Position numbers and translations under genes: made by a program. The notes under the pieces are model-generated. The model saw only the letters and a program-made list of their open reading frames with translations. It made no database searches and had not been told where the DNA came from. 64,000 nt of DNA from contig JAEXAI010000016.1 in assembly GCA_023394615.1 (NCBI GenBank), positions 248,001 through 312,000 on the forward strand, given 5' to 3'. Shown in pieces: positions 17,099-25,987 of the stretch (positions are counted from its first letter, which is position 1; each line of letters starts with the position of its first letter). This DNA is from Actinomycetes bacterium (GTDB taxonomy: Bacteria; Actinomycetota; Coriobacteriia; Coriobacteriales; Eggerthellaceae).

Positions 17099-18757
17099 AT
17101 GTTCGCAGATGCTGTTTTTCATACCCAATCGCTGTTCACCGGATTGCAGCAAAAGCCGCATCCCGGCTCGTTTGCGGTTGCACAAGGACGCATCATTCAA
17201 GTTTCCGCCGATGATGATTTAGAAGGTTTAGTCGGTCCCTCAACTCGCACTGTCGACTTCGGCAACGGATTCGTCTGCCCCGGTCTGCACGATTCCCATA
17301 TGCATTTCTTCCATTCCGCACTGTATTCTTCCCCTCTGGCCCTGCGCATTTGCGGGGAAAATGAGCAGGATTGCGTGAATGCACTGGGTGATTTGGCAGC
17401 AAGGCGCCCTGCGGGAAGCTGGTTGCTTTCACAAGGATGGCGCGAAGCCCACTGGAATCCACCGGTACTGCCCAGCAAACGCTCGCTCGATGCTGCTTTT
17501 CCTAATCGTCCGGTAGCCATGTACTCAGGCGACGCCCATACGCTGTGGTTAAACAGCTGCGCTATGCACGAACTGGGGATTTACGAGAACAGCCAAGCAC
17601 CTGCCGGTGGCGAGTACCAACGTGACACAACGGGACAACTGACAGGCATTATACGTGAAGCGGCCGCGATGGTACTGATGCCCAAAATAGTCGCAGCTTT
17701 CAACGATGCGGAAATCGAAGATGCGTATTCTGCGCTTTTGCAGCGCATGCTATCGCTGGGCATCACATCATTGTGCGATATGTCTCTTATGGCAGCACCC
17801 GGTTTGGATTTTGTGCGCGATGATATCTTCCAGAACCTCCTTGATCAAGAAAGACTGCCTTTGCGCGTGAATCTGTTTCCCACGCTTTTGGAAGATACCA
17901 GCCGTATCGAGAAAATGCGTCTTGCCTACACAGGTGACAAGCTGTGTGTTGGCGGATACAAACAATTTTTCGACGGGGTTTCAAGCCAGCATACCGCATG
18001 GCTGAAAGAGCCCTATACCAACGCTCGCTTCGAAGGCGATTGCGGACGCCCTACCATCGAGCCCGAACGCATGCGCTCGCTCGTGCTGGCCGCTCATCAG
18101 GCGGGCGAGGCGGTGCGCATACACGTTATCGGAGACGAGGCGATTCATACGGCACTTGATATCATCGAGGAAGCCGAATCGCTTTATGGAGCGCTGCCCC
18201 AAGGGCGCCACCATTGCCTCGAGCATTTGGAGAACTTTCAACCAGCCGATATCCGGCGCGTGTCGGCGTTGGATGTGGTAGCGGCCGTGCAGCCTATGCA
18301 CATCACGCTTGACCCAGGTGCGCCCGAAAATGACTTAGGAAAAGAGCGCGTGCCTTACATGTGGCCTTTCGCCACGCTGTTGGAAACAGGTGCCACACTG
18401 GCATTCGGCACAGATTCGCCCGTCGTGGACGTGGATCCGCGCCCTGGCCTGTACACAGCGGTAACCCGCAAAACCATTTTAGAGGGATTGCCCGAAGGCG
18501 GTTGGTTGCCAAGCGAGCGCATCAGCGCCGCCGATGCGCTGCGCGCCTATACTCTAGGGTCTGCCACAGCTGCCAACCGCGCCAGCGACATTGGCACAAT
18601 CGAAAAAGGAAAGTTCGCCGACTTCGCCGTGTTCGATTGCGATTTGACGGCTTGCGATGCGTTTGACGGTATCGGGTCAGCCGAGGAAAACAAGCCCGAG
18701 AGCATTTTGGACGCAAAGACGCTTGCCACTTATGTTGGCGGCGAGCAGGTATTTTAA
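17099..18757 (+). CDS. YtcJ-like metal-dependent amidohydrolase
   Basis: A 552-residue amidohydrolase-3 family protein. Metal ligands are seen as HDSHMHF (HxH) after the first strand, HVIGDEAIH, HHCLEHLENF and the aspartate in AFGTDSPVVDVDP. The C-terminus has GSATAANRASDIGTIEKGKFADFAVFD, the usual second part of the composite beta-sandwich. The natural substrate is unknown for most of these enzymes; they hydrolyse N-formyl or N-acyl amino acids or related amides. I chose ATG 17099 because GAGGAAAGG precedes it; a frame open to 16946 adds only nonconserved residues. Confidence 0.88.
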   Translation: MFADAVFHTQSLFTGLQQKPHPGSFAVAQGRIIQVSADDDLEGLVGPSTRTVDFGNGFVCPGLHDSHMHFFHSALYSSPLALRICGENEQDCVNALGDLAARRPAGSWLLSQGWREAHWNPPVLPSKRSLDAAFPNRPVAMYSGDAHTLWLNSCAMHELGIYENSQAPAGGEYQRDTTGQLTGIIREAAAMVLMPKIVAAFNDAEIEDAYSALLQRMLSLGITSLCDMSLMAAPGLDFVRDDIFQNLLDQERLPLRVNLFPTLLEDTSRIEKMRLAYTGDKLCVGGYKQFFDGVSSQHTAWLKEPYTNARFEGDCGRPTIEPERMRSLVLAAHQAGEAVRIHVIGDEAIHTALDIIEEAESLYGALPQGRHHCLEHLENFQPADIRRVSALDVVAAVQPMHITLDPGAPENDLGKERVPYMWPFATLLETGATLAFGTDSPVVDVDPRPGLYTAVTRKTILEGLPEGGWLPSERISAADALRAYTLGSATAANRASDIGTIEKGKFADFAVFDCDLTACDAFDGIGSAEENKPESILDAKTLATYVGGEQVF

Positions 18758-18791
18758 CCGGAAAGATGAATCGGCGAATGAAATAAACGAC

Positions 18792-18821
18792 AAGAGGCCG
18801 CGCCAACAAGCGCAGCCTCTT
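18792..18821. terminator. Bidirectional hairpin between the amidohydrolase and thiD
   Basis: AAGAGGCCGCGC and GCGCAGCCTCTT pair with one mismatch around CAACAA, followed by TACTCAATC. The genes are convergent, so it can serve both. Confidence 0.65.
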
Positions 18822-18874
18822 ACTCAATCAGTATCAAACCTCAAATCTATAGCGTGAAAACTCGTAAGAGCCCA

Positions 18875-19693
18875 CTACAGCATAAGCGCATCTTCGCTGC
18901 CATGGTTCCACATATGGTTTAGCGGGCCGCTTCCCTGCCCCATCATCAGATCATGTTCCAAGGCGCCACTGAGGTAGGCCTTCGCCTTTGAGACACTTGC
19001 CTGCATTTCCAACCCGCGCGCTAAACCGCAGGCAATCGCACTTGAAAGCGTGCATCCTGTGCCATGTGTGTTCGGGGTGTCGATGCGCTTGTGACGCAAC
19101 CATACCTCGCGACCATGCTGGGTCAACAGCAGATCATCGGCACCGTGCTCAAGATGACCGCCCTTCACCAGCACCCAACCGAAATCGCCCATCTTTTCCT
19201 TTATGATGCGCGCTGCTTGCACCATGTCGTCTTCACCTTCGATGCCATGCTGGGAAAGCACTTCAGCCTCAGGGATGTTCGGCGTCACAATGTCGGCCAA
19301 TGGCAGCAGACGTCCCATCAGAGCATCCACCGCTTCGTCCGCCATCAACACCGATCCGCTGGTAGCCACCATCACCGGATCCAGCACGATATTATTCGCC
19401 TCTACCTGAACCAAGGTGTCTGCGATCGCATCGACGATTGCCTTCGAGCCGACCATACCGATTTTCACCGCATCAGGGCGAATATCGTCGAAAACCACCT
19501 GTATCTGCTGGGCTACAAAATCGGGATCGGTTTCCAAAACGCCGTACACACCGGTGGTGTTCTGCGCAGTCAGGGCAGTAATCGCCGTTTCTGCGAACAG
19601 GCTTTGCGCGGTGATTGTTTTGATATCAGCTTGGATTCCGGCTCCGCCGCTGGAATCAGATCCTGCGATGGAGAGCACTGCGGGTATTGTCAT
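18875..19693 (-). CDS. thiD: Hydroxymethylpyrimidine / phosphomethylpyrimidine kinase
   Basis: It phosphorylates HMP and HMP-P to HMP-PP for thiamine assembly. The ribokinase-like fold is seen in AVLSIAGSDSSGGAGIQADIKT, VLDPVMVATSGSVL, VTPNIPEAEVL and the anion-hole motif NTHGTGCTLSSAIA. The 272-residue length is normal. It is the last gene of thiC-thiM-thiE-thiD and lies 40 bases downstream of thiE. Confidence 0.95.
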   Translation of the reverse strand: MTIPAVLSIAGSDSSGGAGIQADIKTITAQSLFAETAITALTAQNTTGVYGVLETDPDFVAQQIQVVFDDIRPDAVKIGMVGSKAIVDAIADTLVQVEANNIVLDPVMVATSGSVLMADEAVDALMGRLLPLADIVTPNIPEAEVLSQHGIEGEDDMVQAARIIKEKMGDFGWVLVKGGHLEHGADDLLLTQHGREVWLRHKRIDTPNTHGTGCTLSSAIACGLARGLEMQASVSKAKAYLSGALEHDLMMGQGSGPLNHMWNHGSEDALML

Positions 19694-19733
19694 GATTCGT
19701 CCTTTCTATCGAACGTTTCAAGTGTAGGGCAAA

Positions 19734-20402
19734 TCAGGCGCACGCGAAAGGCGTTTCGTGAACTACCTGTGCCAAATCACGTGTTGCCCCCTCACAGTCA
19801 TCCGCAGCAAATATCGCCGATACCACGGCGACCCCATCCACGCCCGAATGGGCCAAACTCGGAATCGTTTCTTTGTTCAGCCCACCGATACCCACAACGG
19901 GAATGCTCACTCCGCGACAGATTTCACGCAGCTCATCAAAGGTCACTTCAGCAGCATCGGGCTTCGTAGCAGTTGCAATGAGAGCGCCCACTCCTAAATA
20001 GTCAGCGCCATCTGCCTGCGCGCGCAGTGCTTGCTGCACTGTCTGCGCAGACACACCCACTATTTTATCGGGCCCCAGCATACGACGGGCCTCTCGACAC
20101 GCCATATCTTCTTGACCCACGTGCACACCATCGGCACCCAGTGCCAGAGCAGCTTGCACATCATCATCGATAACGAAAGGCACACCCGCTTGTTTGCATA
20201 TTTCGACCAATGGGCGCCCAAGCTCTATAATCTCATCTGTCGTCGCATTCTTTTCCCGCAGCTGCACAAACGTCGCACCGCCTGCAACCGTCTGCTGCAC
20301 GCAGCGCGAAAGCGTGCGGCCTCTAAGCCACTCACGATCGCTTACTGCATACACGAGCATGTCAGATGCTTCGACGCATATATGCCCGCCCGCGCACCGC
20401 AT
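19734..20402 (-). CDS. thiE: Thiamine-phosphate synthase
   Basis: It joins HMP-PP and hydroxyethylthiazole phosphate to give thiamine phosphate. The TIM-barrel motifs are FVQLREKNATTDEII, FVIDDDVQAALALGADGVHVGQEDM, DYLGVGALIATATKPDA and VGIGGLNKETI. Its ATG at 20402 follows the thiM TAG directly, which points to coupled translation. An inner start at 20360 (MLVYAVSDRE) would be 208 residues and fits the family N-terminus slightly better. Confidence 0.93.
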   Translation of the reverse strand: MRCAGGHICVEASDMLVYAVSDREWLRGRTLSRCVQQTVAGGATFVQLREKNATTDEIIELGRPLVEICKQAGVPFVIDDDVQAALALGADGVHVGQEDMACREARRMLGPDKIVGVSAQTVQQALRAQADGADYLGVGALIATATKPDAAEVTFDELREICRGVSIPVVGIGGLNKETIPSLAHSGVDGVAVVSAIFAADDCEGATRDLAQVVHETPFACA

Positions 20403-21233
20403 CTAGATTTCTTCCACTTTCGCAAGGCTTGAGAGCTGAGCACCGTCCATGTTGTACAGAGCATCTATCAGATACGTTCTAAAACTGCCGTTTCCATCCA
20501 AACCGCCCATGCGCGCTTGAGCGATGTCGCCAGCCACGCCCATGCAACACACCGCTGATAAAGCAGCGGCAAGCGCATTATCGGCATTCGCCACCGCGAA
20601 CGCCGCTGTCAAACACGACAGCATGCAACCCGCGCCAGTGATTTTCCCTTGCATGGCAGAGCCGTTGCGCACAGAAAACGCGCGATTTGCATCAGCAACG
20701 ACATCGATAGCACCGGTAATGGCCGCAACAGTGTTCGTCTTCGCTGCGAACTCGCGGGCAAAAGCAGCGCTTTGTGCGAGGTTGGCATCAGTCACTGCGT
20801 CATCTGGACACACATCCACACCACGCGTAGTTGCAGCCCCACCAGCAAGCGCCTTGACCTCGCTCATATTTCCGCGCACGATGCTGATGTTGAAACGATC
20901 CAGCAGGTCAGCTGCGGTTTTCGTACGCAAGTTCGACGCACCCGCGCCTACCGGGTCAAGCACGATAGGATGTGCTAGCAACGTAGCCTTTTCCCCTGCA
21001 GCAATCATTCCCTCTATCGTATGCTGGTTCAGCGTGCCGATGTTGAGCACCAACCCGCCGCAGATGGTTTGTATATCGCCCACATCTTCGGGCTCATCGC
21101 TCATGATGGGGCTCGCCCCTATGGCCAAGAGCGCGTTCGCGCAATCATTCACCGTCACATAATTTGTAATCGAATGGACCAACGGGCCTCCTGAGCGCAC
21201 GTTGTCCAGAGCATTCTTTATCTGACTATTCAT
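20403..21233 (-). CDS. thiM: Hydroxyethylthiazole kinase
   Basis: It phosphorylates salvaged 4-methyl-5-hydroxyethylthiazole. Seen are [34 protein letters not shown] in two blocks, [25 protein letters not shown] and the ATP-site [17 protein letters not shown]. The 276-residue length fits. Its ATG overlaps the thiC stop by 8 bases. ThiM supplies the thiazole unit because no thiG, thiH or thiS is visible here. Confidence 0.94.
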   Translation of the reverse strand: MNSQIKNALDNVRSGGPLVHSITNYVTVNDCANALLAIGASPIMSDEPEDVGDIQTICGGLVLNIGTLNQHTIEGMIAAGEKATLLAHPIVLDPVGAGASNLRTKTAADLLDRFNISIVRGNMSEVKALAGGAATTRGVDVCPDDAVTDANLAQSAAFAREFAAKTNTVAAITGAIDVVADANRAFSVRNGSAMQGKITGAGCMLSCLTAAFAVANADNALAAALSAVCCMGVAGDIAQARMGGLDGNGSFRTYLIDALYNMDGAQLSSLAKVEEI

Positions 21234-22530
21234 ATTCGTTCCCCAAATCTATCGTCAAGCCGTCCATAATCTCGTTTACCGTGCGAACCGCGCACATCTT
21301 GCCGCACATAGTGCAACTTTCATCTTCGCTTGGTGGCGCGCTTTCGAAATACTCACGGGGTTTCACTGGATCGATTGCCAAAGAGAACATCTTCTCCCAA
21401 TTGAACGTACGACGCGCTTCGCTCATCTGGTTGTCAACGTCACGTGCACCGGGAATACCTTTTGCAATGTCGGCAGCATGGGCGGCAATCATGGTGGCCA
21501 CCAGCCCCTCACGTACATCATCGACATCGGGCAGGCGTAAATGCTCAGCAGGCGTTACATAGCAAAGGAAATCAGCACCAGACGATGCCGCTATCGCTCC
21601 GCCGATTGCGGCGGTAATGTGGTCGTATCCAGGTGCGATGTCGCTCACCAGTGGCCCCAGCACGTAAAACGGCGCGTTGTGGCACAAACGCTTTTCCAGC
21701 TTCATATTCGTTTCGATCTCATCGATGGCCATATGGCCTGGGCCTTCTACCATCACCTGCACACCGGCATCCCATGCACGCGTGGTCAGCTTTCCAATCT
21801 CGATTAGTTCAGCGATTTGCCCTGCATCGGTAGCATCATAAGTTGAACCGGGACGCATCGCATCTCCGATGGATATGCATACGTCGTATTCATGCAGAAT
21901 ATCCAACACTTTATCGAAATACTCGTAGAACGGGTTTTCATTTCCCGTCGCTTCCATCCAGGCGAACAGAAGAGAGCCGCCGCGTGATACAATATTCGTC
22001 AGACGCCCGGTTTCTTTGAATGATTCCAGCGTACGCCTGTTCATGCCGGCATGGATGGTCACGAAATCCACCCCGTCTTTCGCATGCGCGCGCACCACAT
22101 CCAGAAAATCCTGCGCCGTAATGGAAATGAGCGGCTTTTCCAAGTAACCAATCGCATCGTACATGGGAACTGTACCAATCATCGCCTGGCTCTTAGCCAC
22201 CAGCGCACGGCGGAACTGCTGGGTTTTACCATGGTTCGATAGATCCATAATCGCATGTGCACCCAGTTCAAGTGCCACTTCGACCTTTTGCCATTCCATG
22301 TCCTCATCATGCAGATCGCCCGATATCCCTAGGTTCACGTTCACCTTCGTCGAAAGCCCGTCACCGACACCAGCGGCCACGAGCGAGGTGTGTCCCACGT
22401 TCGCAGGAATGGCAATTCGACCTGCAGCAACACCCAATCGGATAAATTCAGGGTCGCGGCCTTCCGCTTTCGCCACGGTCAGCATTTGAGGAGTGATTAT
22501 GCCGCTACGTGCGGCATCGATTTGAGTCAT
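21226..22530 (-). CDS. thiC: Phosphomethylpyrimidine synthase ThiC, short form
   Basis: This radical SAM enzyme turns aminoimidazole ribotide into HMP phosphate. It has the ThiC blocks [52 protein letters not shown] and [14 protein letters not shown]. The cluster motif near the C-terminus reads CTMCGKMC, that is CX2CX3C. It lacks the long N-terminal region of the E. coli enzyme (434 residues against about 630), as in clostridial and archaeal forms. I chose ATG 22530, with GGGAG 8 bases before it. A TPP riboswitch directly precedes it. Confidence 0.95.
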   Translation of the reverse strand: MTQIDAARSGIITPQMLTVAKAEGRDPEFIRLGVAAGRIAIPANVGHTSLVAAGVGDGLSTKVNVNLGISGDLHDEDMEWQKVEVALELGAHAIMDLSNHGKTQQFRRALVAKSQAMIGTVPMYDAIGYLEKPLISITAQDFLDVVRAHAKDGVDFVTIHAGMNRRTLESFKETGRLTNIVSRGGSLLFAWMEATGNENPFYEYFDKVLDILHEYDVCISIGDAMRPGSTYDATDAGQIAELIEIGKLTTRAWDAGVQVMVEGPGHMAIDEIETNMKLEKRLCHNAPFYVLGPLVSDIAPGYDHITAAIGGAIAASSGADFLCYVTPAEHLRLPDVDDVREGLVATMIAAHAADIAKGIPGARDVDNQMSEARRTFNWEKMFSLAIDPVKPREYFESAPPSEDESCTMCGKMCAVRTVNEIMDGLTIDLGNEYE

Positions 22531-22540
22531 GCGCATTTCT

Positions 22541-22635
22541 CCCTTCGTTGGCATTACCCACATCAGGTTATTTGGGTCGAAGCGGCAATGCGCTTCCTCT
22601 CAGCCTGCGTCGCGCAAGCTCCCCGCGCCATGCTT
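22541..22635 (-). ncRNA. TPP riboswitch (THI element) of thiC
   Basis: The minus strand shows the conserved elements in order: GGGGAGC, GGCTGAGAGG, GACCC, ACCTGATGTGGGTAATGCC and the closing CGAAGGGA. The last overlaps the thiC ribosome binding site, so TPP binding probably hides the start signal (translation control). A possible -10 box TATACT lies upstream at 22653-22658. Confidence 0.95.
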
Positions 22636-22767
22636 TTGCTGGCGCGCGCTCAAGTATAGTCGTATCTCGTGGAGTAATTTTGCATCTACCGGCAAACGGC
22701 ATAGTCTCATCTTGTACTTCGGACGTTGCGCATGCCCCAAGTGGTTGAGTCATCCCCTCAAAACAGG

Positions 22768-22922
22768 TTTTGTCAATCAGACCCGCTGTGTGCGATTTTC
22801 AGCGATAAATCCTGGCTTTTCCGCAACACAGGTAGGCGATAATTGGCGTTTGCGCAGGTGGCAAAAGTCTGTCAGAGAATAGCTCGTCCTCAAATCGCAC
22901 ATAGCGGGTCTGATTGACAAAA
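22768..22922. repeat. 31-bp near-perfect inverted repeat with 93-bp spacer
   Basis: The left arm 22768-22798 and the right arm 22892-22922 are reverse complements at 30 of 31 positions (TTTTGTCAATCAGACCCGCT at the left end). The single difference would be a G-U pair in a plus-strand RNA and an A-C mismatch in a minus-strand RNA. The spacer has further short complementary segments (CGCAA and TTGCG; CTTTT and AAAAG). It sits between thiN and the TPP riboswitch. The arms flank or overlap the small ORF at 22799-22963. I do not recognise it as a known element. Confidence 0.85.
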
Positions 22923-22963
22923 ACGTGAATCACCGAGTCCCGCTCCTCGTAGTCGGGATTCAT
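22799..22963 (-). CDS. Candidate 54-residue protein within the inverted repeat
   Basis: ATG 22963 is preceded by a perfect GGAGG at 22971-22975 with a 7-base gap. The frame runs 54 codons to TGA at 22799-22801. The peptide begins MNPDYEERD, has VFVNQTRYVRF at residues 14-24 and ends LCCGKARIYR. I do not recognise it and see no signal or membrane segment. Codons 14-24 form one arm of the inverted repeat, and the other arm starts directly after the stop codon. It lies 68 bases after thiN in the same direction. It may be a real small gene, a remnant or chance. Confidence 0.45.
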   Translation of the reverse strand: MNPDYEERDSVIHVFVNQTRYVRFEDELFSDRLLPPAQTPIIAYLCCGKARIYR

Positions 22964-23030
22964 ACACCAACCTCCAAGACGCAATCAGTTGAAATCAAAA
23001 TGCGAGATTTCAAAGCAACCGCACGCGCAA

Positions 23031-23768
23031 TCATATGCCCAAATGCATGCTATCCCACACACCTAAAGGAAACATTACAATCAGATTCCCTTGGCCTACG
23101 CTTATGCGTGCGGGCTTGCCAATGAACTGATTCGACAGCCCCAGAGATGCATCATCGGGAACAATCGCCTGATTGAGCGTATATTTCAGACCGGATTCGC
23201 AAACCCCTGTGGCTGATCTGCCAAAGGCAAATGCAGAAATAAAGCGACCGTATTCCCCCGCATCCAAAGGTCGAGGATCAAACGCATCAAAAAATACGGT
23301 ATTGCATGATTTCCCATCCAAGGCAACTACGGCAAAGGAATCGCCTACGCCGACAATGGTAATACCACGGCGCGCGCAACCTATCATCAACTGTATGTTC
23401 GCCAGCGTATGATCAAGGCGGCCCGACAGGGCACCATAGAACACAAGATTATCGCATCCGGCTTCTTCAGCCGCAAGAATGGCCAACTCCATATCGCTTT
23501 TGTCCTTTTCGCTGGGAAAGAGCGACACGTTTTCACAAGTGGGAACATAGCCGAGCGAGTCGAAATCGCCCACGACCATATCAGGGGTGAAACCTGCGCT
23601 CTCAAGGGAGGCATACCCACGATCGACAGCTATCACGCAATCAAAGGATTGCGTGGCAAAATGAGAGGCATTGAAATCGACTGCGCCGACAAGTGCTGCC
23701 GAACCATTGTTTGCGACTGCCATTCGAATTGGTGTCGCTTGATTCGCTGCCGTATCTGAATCGGTCAT
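23031..23768 (-). CDS. thiN: Thiamine diphosphokinase
   Basis: It converts thiamine to thiamine diphosphate with ATP. Seen are CVIAVDRGYASLESAGFTPDMVVGDFDS in two blocks, the ligand aspartates in SEKDKSDMELAI, and the LSGRLDHTLANIQLM motif. The C-terminus has the substrate-binding region (GLKYTLNQAIVP, GLSNQF, GQGNLIVMFPL). The length of 245 residues is slightly above usual. I chose ATG 23768, with GGAAGAGG upstream, over 23813. It is not in the riboswitch operon but faces the same direction upstream of it. Confidence 0.93.
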   Translation of the reverse strand: MTDSDTAANQATPIRMAVANNGSAALVGAVDFNASHFATQSFDCVIAVDRGYASLESAGFTPDMVVGDFDSLGYVPTCENVSLFPSEKDKSDMELAILAAEEAGCDNLVFYGALSGRLDHTLANIQLMIGCARRGITIVGVGDSFAVVALDGKSCNTVFFDAFDPRPLDAGEYGRFISAFAFGRSATGVCESGLKYTLNQAIVPDDASLGLSNQFIGKPARISVGQGNLIVMFPLGVWDSMHLGI

Positions 23769-23921
23769 GAAATCCTCTTCCCTGTTATTGGCTCGCACCG
23801 CCCAATATGGCAAGCGCGAAATGCGTTATCTCACAAAAAGAGGCAGTGAGAGGGTCGTGTTCTTCCTGTTGCTTCGAATTCGAACCAGCTGGTAAAACCG
23901 GCGTTCTGTTAGAATAGCACA

Positions 23922-24266
23922 CGAGCGGGTCGGGCAACCGCGCGCGTTACGCGTGAGGAAAGTCCGGGCTTCAAAGGGCAGGATGCCAGCTAACGGCTGG
24001 GCGGGGTGACCCGATGGATCAGTGCCACAGAAAAGAAGACTCCCCCGGTGGCAACGCCGGGAGAAAAGCTGAAACGGTGTGGTAAAAGCGCACCAGCGCG
24101 TCGGCAACGGCGTGGCTTGGAAAACCCCATCCGAAGCAAGCGCAAATAGGAATGCCACACGGCCGCCCTTCCGTGCATTCGGGTTGCGTGCTAAAGGCGT
24201 GCGGCGACGTACGCCGAAGATAAATGGTTGCCGATTACAGAACCCGGCTTACAGACCCGCTCATTT
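23922..24266 (+). ncRNA. rnpB: RNase P RNA, bacterial type A
   Basis: This is the catalytic RNA that trims tRNA 5' ends. Conserved parts are seen in order: GAGCGGGTCGGGCAACCG, GAGGAAAGTCCGGGC, GGGTGACCCGATGGATCAGTGCCACAGAAA in two blocks, AAAAGCTGAAACGGTG, then GATAAATGGTTGCC and GAACCCGGCTTACAGACCCGCTC. The 5' GAGCGGGTC pairs with the 3' GACCCGCTC. A TAGAAT -10-like box lies at 23910-23915. Confidence 0.97.
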
Positions 24267-24476
24267 AAACCGTGCCGCATTTCCCTTTTTCATCCCGCGT
24301 TTCGTCGCGCAGTTCGTTCGATGATGGCATAGTCTGCAATCCCCGCAATGATACAGCGCCCTGCCCGTTTGCCCGCTAAAGGACGCAGCCCTTACCTCAT
24401 CATCGATAGGCATACCACAATTCGGGCACAAGCCGGACTCCGCAGATACTTCCCTGCCGCATCTTTTACAAAACAT
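24261..24476 (-). CDS. Small zinc-ribbon protein, possibly degenerate
   Basis: The first 27 residues form a typical zinc ribbon (FCKRCGRE with LCPNCGMP). The remaining 44 residues have a second group of cysteines and histidines (YHCGDCRLCHHRTNC) and a basic end. Zinc ribbons of this type usually precede membrane helices; here that part is missing, so the gene may be a shortened or frameshifted remnant. It converges on rnpB and overlaps its 3' end by 6 bases. No function is assigned. Confidence 0.5.
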   Translation of the reverse strand: MFCKRCGREVSAESGLCPNCGMPIDDEVRAASFSGQTGRALYHCGDCRLCHHRTNCATKRGMKKGNAARFK

Positions 24477-24503
24477 CGCATCGTCCTTCCCTGTAGTCGC
24501 ACA

Positions 24504-24803
24504 TCAAACGCGCGGAAGCGACGCCGTCCATGCTTTAACCTTATCAGCATCGGCAAGAATTGAAATCTGCTTATGCCTGCTGGTGTCGCCCCGCTTCACG
24601 CGAACCGATGTCTTCGCTACACCCAAAGACGCAGCGATACACTTGCACACTGCCTTGTTCGCCTTGCCTCCATCGGGAGCTGCGGTGACGCGCACGCGCA
24701 CTTCGGCAGATCCATTCTCTGCCGTTTGCATGCCAACAACCTCGTCACGCCCCGATCGGGGCGTGACGTGAACCATGATAATCTGTTCTGTTTCGGATGC
24801 CAT
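24504..24803 (-). CDS. yggU: DUF167 / YggU family protein
   Basis: Small alpha/beta protein of unknown function. The family core is seen in HVTPRSGRDEVVG, VRVTAAPDGGKANKAVCKCIAASLGV and VRVKRGDTSRHKQISI. I chose ATG 24803 (99 residues), which has AGG 7 bases upstream; 24809 is an alternative. It lies 70 bases downstream of divIVA and ends the cluster. Genes of this family often sit next to yggT and yggS, as here. Confidence 0.9.
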   Translation of the reverse strand: MASETEQIIMVHVTPRSGRDEVVGMQTAENGSAEVRVRVTAAPDGGKANKAVCKCIAASLGVAKTSVRVKRGDTSRHKQISILADADKVKAWTASLPRV

Positions 24804-24873
24804 GCGCATACCTAAAGTGCAGACGGGCAGGCCTTATACATACGGCCAAAACCCGATAAACCCGCTTGTGCGC

Positions 24874-25668
24874 TTAGTCTACGTCGTCGAATTCGAAACC
24901 GTCTTCGGTGTCACCGAAGCCGCTGAAATCCTTCTCGCCTTTGGAGGGTTTGGGCGTGGCCGGGGCCACGACGACCGGGTTGACGGAAGGAGTGGTGTAA
25001 GTAGCAGTCGCCGTCGACGGTGTGTATGAAGACTCAACTGCCGTGCGCGGGGTCGGAGCCATATTCAGTCCATGACTTCCGCGGTTACCTTTTTTAGCAC
25101 CGGGTTTTTTGCTTTCCAGATCGTTGAGCAAATCATTGCTGTTCGAAATGAACTCACCAAGCATGTCAGAATACTTCGAACGTGATATCTCACGATCTTC
25201 CTCGAGCTTCTTAATCTCGTCGAGCACGCGCTGTTTTTCGGCATTTGCCTTGTCCAAGATACGCTGAGCTTCGTCCTCAGCATCCTGTTTGATGTTGTCA
25301 GCGTTATCATTTGCGGTAGTGACGATCTCATCAGCGGAACGCTGGGCGATGATGAGCGCCTGAGCGATAGCGCTATCGTCTGCCCTGCGATCTTTCACCT
25401 GGGCCTCGAGTTCGCGAATACGCACATCGCGCTTGTCGAGCTCGCGCTGGCTCGCGCCGCCTTCGCTGCTTGCCTGCGCCTGCGGGGCGGACGCGCTGCC
25501 TTGGCGTTTTGCCGCTTTAAGCTTGTCGTTCAGACGGATGATCTGGTTGTTCAAATCATCGAGTTCTGCGGCGACACGCTCTAGGAAAACGTCGACCTCA
25601 TCGACATCGTATCCCTTGCGATCGATTGAAAAACTCTGGTTATTGACATCAGCCGATGTAAGTGCCAT
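24874..25668 (-). CDS. divIVA: DivIVA-domain cell division / polar growth protein
   Basis: Its N-terminal DivIVA domain (LTSADVNNQSFSI, GYDVDEVDVFLERVAAELDDL) binds curved membrane at poles and septa. A long coiled coil follows, with a break rich in Ala, Gln and Ser, then helices (AQALIIAQRSADEIV, EDEAQRILDKANAEKQRVLDEIKKLEED). The C-terminal 75 residues are Thr/Pro-rich and end acidic (FSGFGDTEDGFEFDDVD). Its place after sepF-proC-yggT matches the actinobacterial and Gram-positive layout. The length of 264 residues is normal. Confidence 0.95.
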   Translation of the reverse strand: MALTSADVNNQSFSIDRKGYDVDEVDVFLERVAAELDDLNNQIIRLNDKLKAAKRQGSASAPQAQASSEGGASQRELDKRDVRIRELEAQVKDRRADDSAIAQALIIAQRSADEIVTTANDNADNIKQDAEDEAQRILDKANAEKQRVLDEIKKLEEDREISRSKYSDMLGEFISNSNDLLNDLESKKPGAKKGNRGSHGLNMAPTPRTAVESSYTPSTATATYTTPSVNPVVVAPATPKPSKGEKDFSGFGDTEDGFEFDDVD

Positions 25669-25726
25669 TGGACTATCCCTTCATGAAAAGTTACTTTTGG
25701 CTGCTCAGCAGGTTGTTTCAAGCAGA

Positions 25727-25987
25727 TTATAAAAGCCTTGCCAGAAAACTCACCGCTAATTGTAATACAAGCAACGCTATGATGGGCGTCACATCCACCG
25801 TACCTCCAATAGGAGGCAATAGTTTCTTGAAAAGATTCAAATACGGCTCACAAATTGCCGCGAAAAATCGCTTGATATCCAGCAAAACGCCTTCTGAGCG
25901 CGTTGGAATCCACGTCATAATGCAGTAAATCAAAATGATGAGGCAATAGGCGTTGCCTAATTCCAGAATCACAGTACCGAGCGTCAT
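25727..25987 (-). CDS. yggT: YggT family integral membrane protein
   Basis: An 86-residue protein with two hydrophobic segments (LGNAYCLIILIYCIMTWI and VTPIIALLVLQLAVSFLA) around the family motif FFAAICEPYLNLFKKLLPPIGG. The role is unsettled; it is linked to envelope and division clusters. Its ATG overlaps the proC stop as ATGA, and divIVA follows. Confidence 0.92.
   Translation of the reverse strand: MTLGTVILELGNAYCLIILIYCIMTWIPTRSEGVLLDIKRFFAAICEPYLNLFKKLLPPIGGTVDVTPIIALLVLQLAVSFLARLL

Noticed and set aside
22529..22882. Plus-strand frame of 117 codons over the riboswitch
   Set aside because: It crosses the TPP riboswitch and the inverted repeat and has no ribosome binding site.
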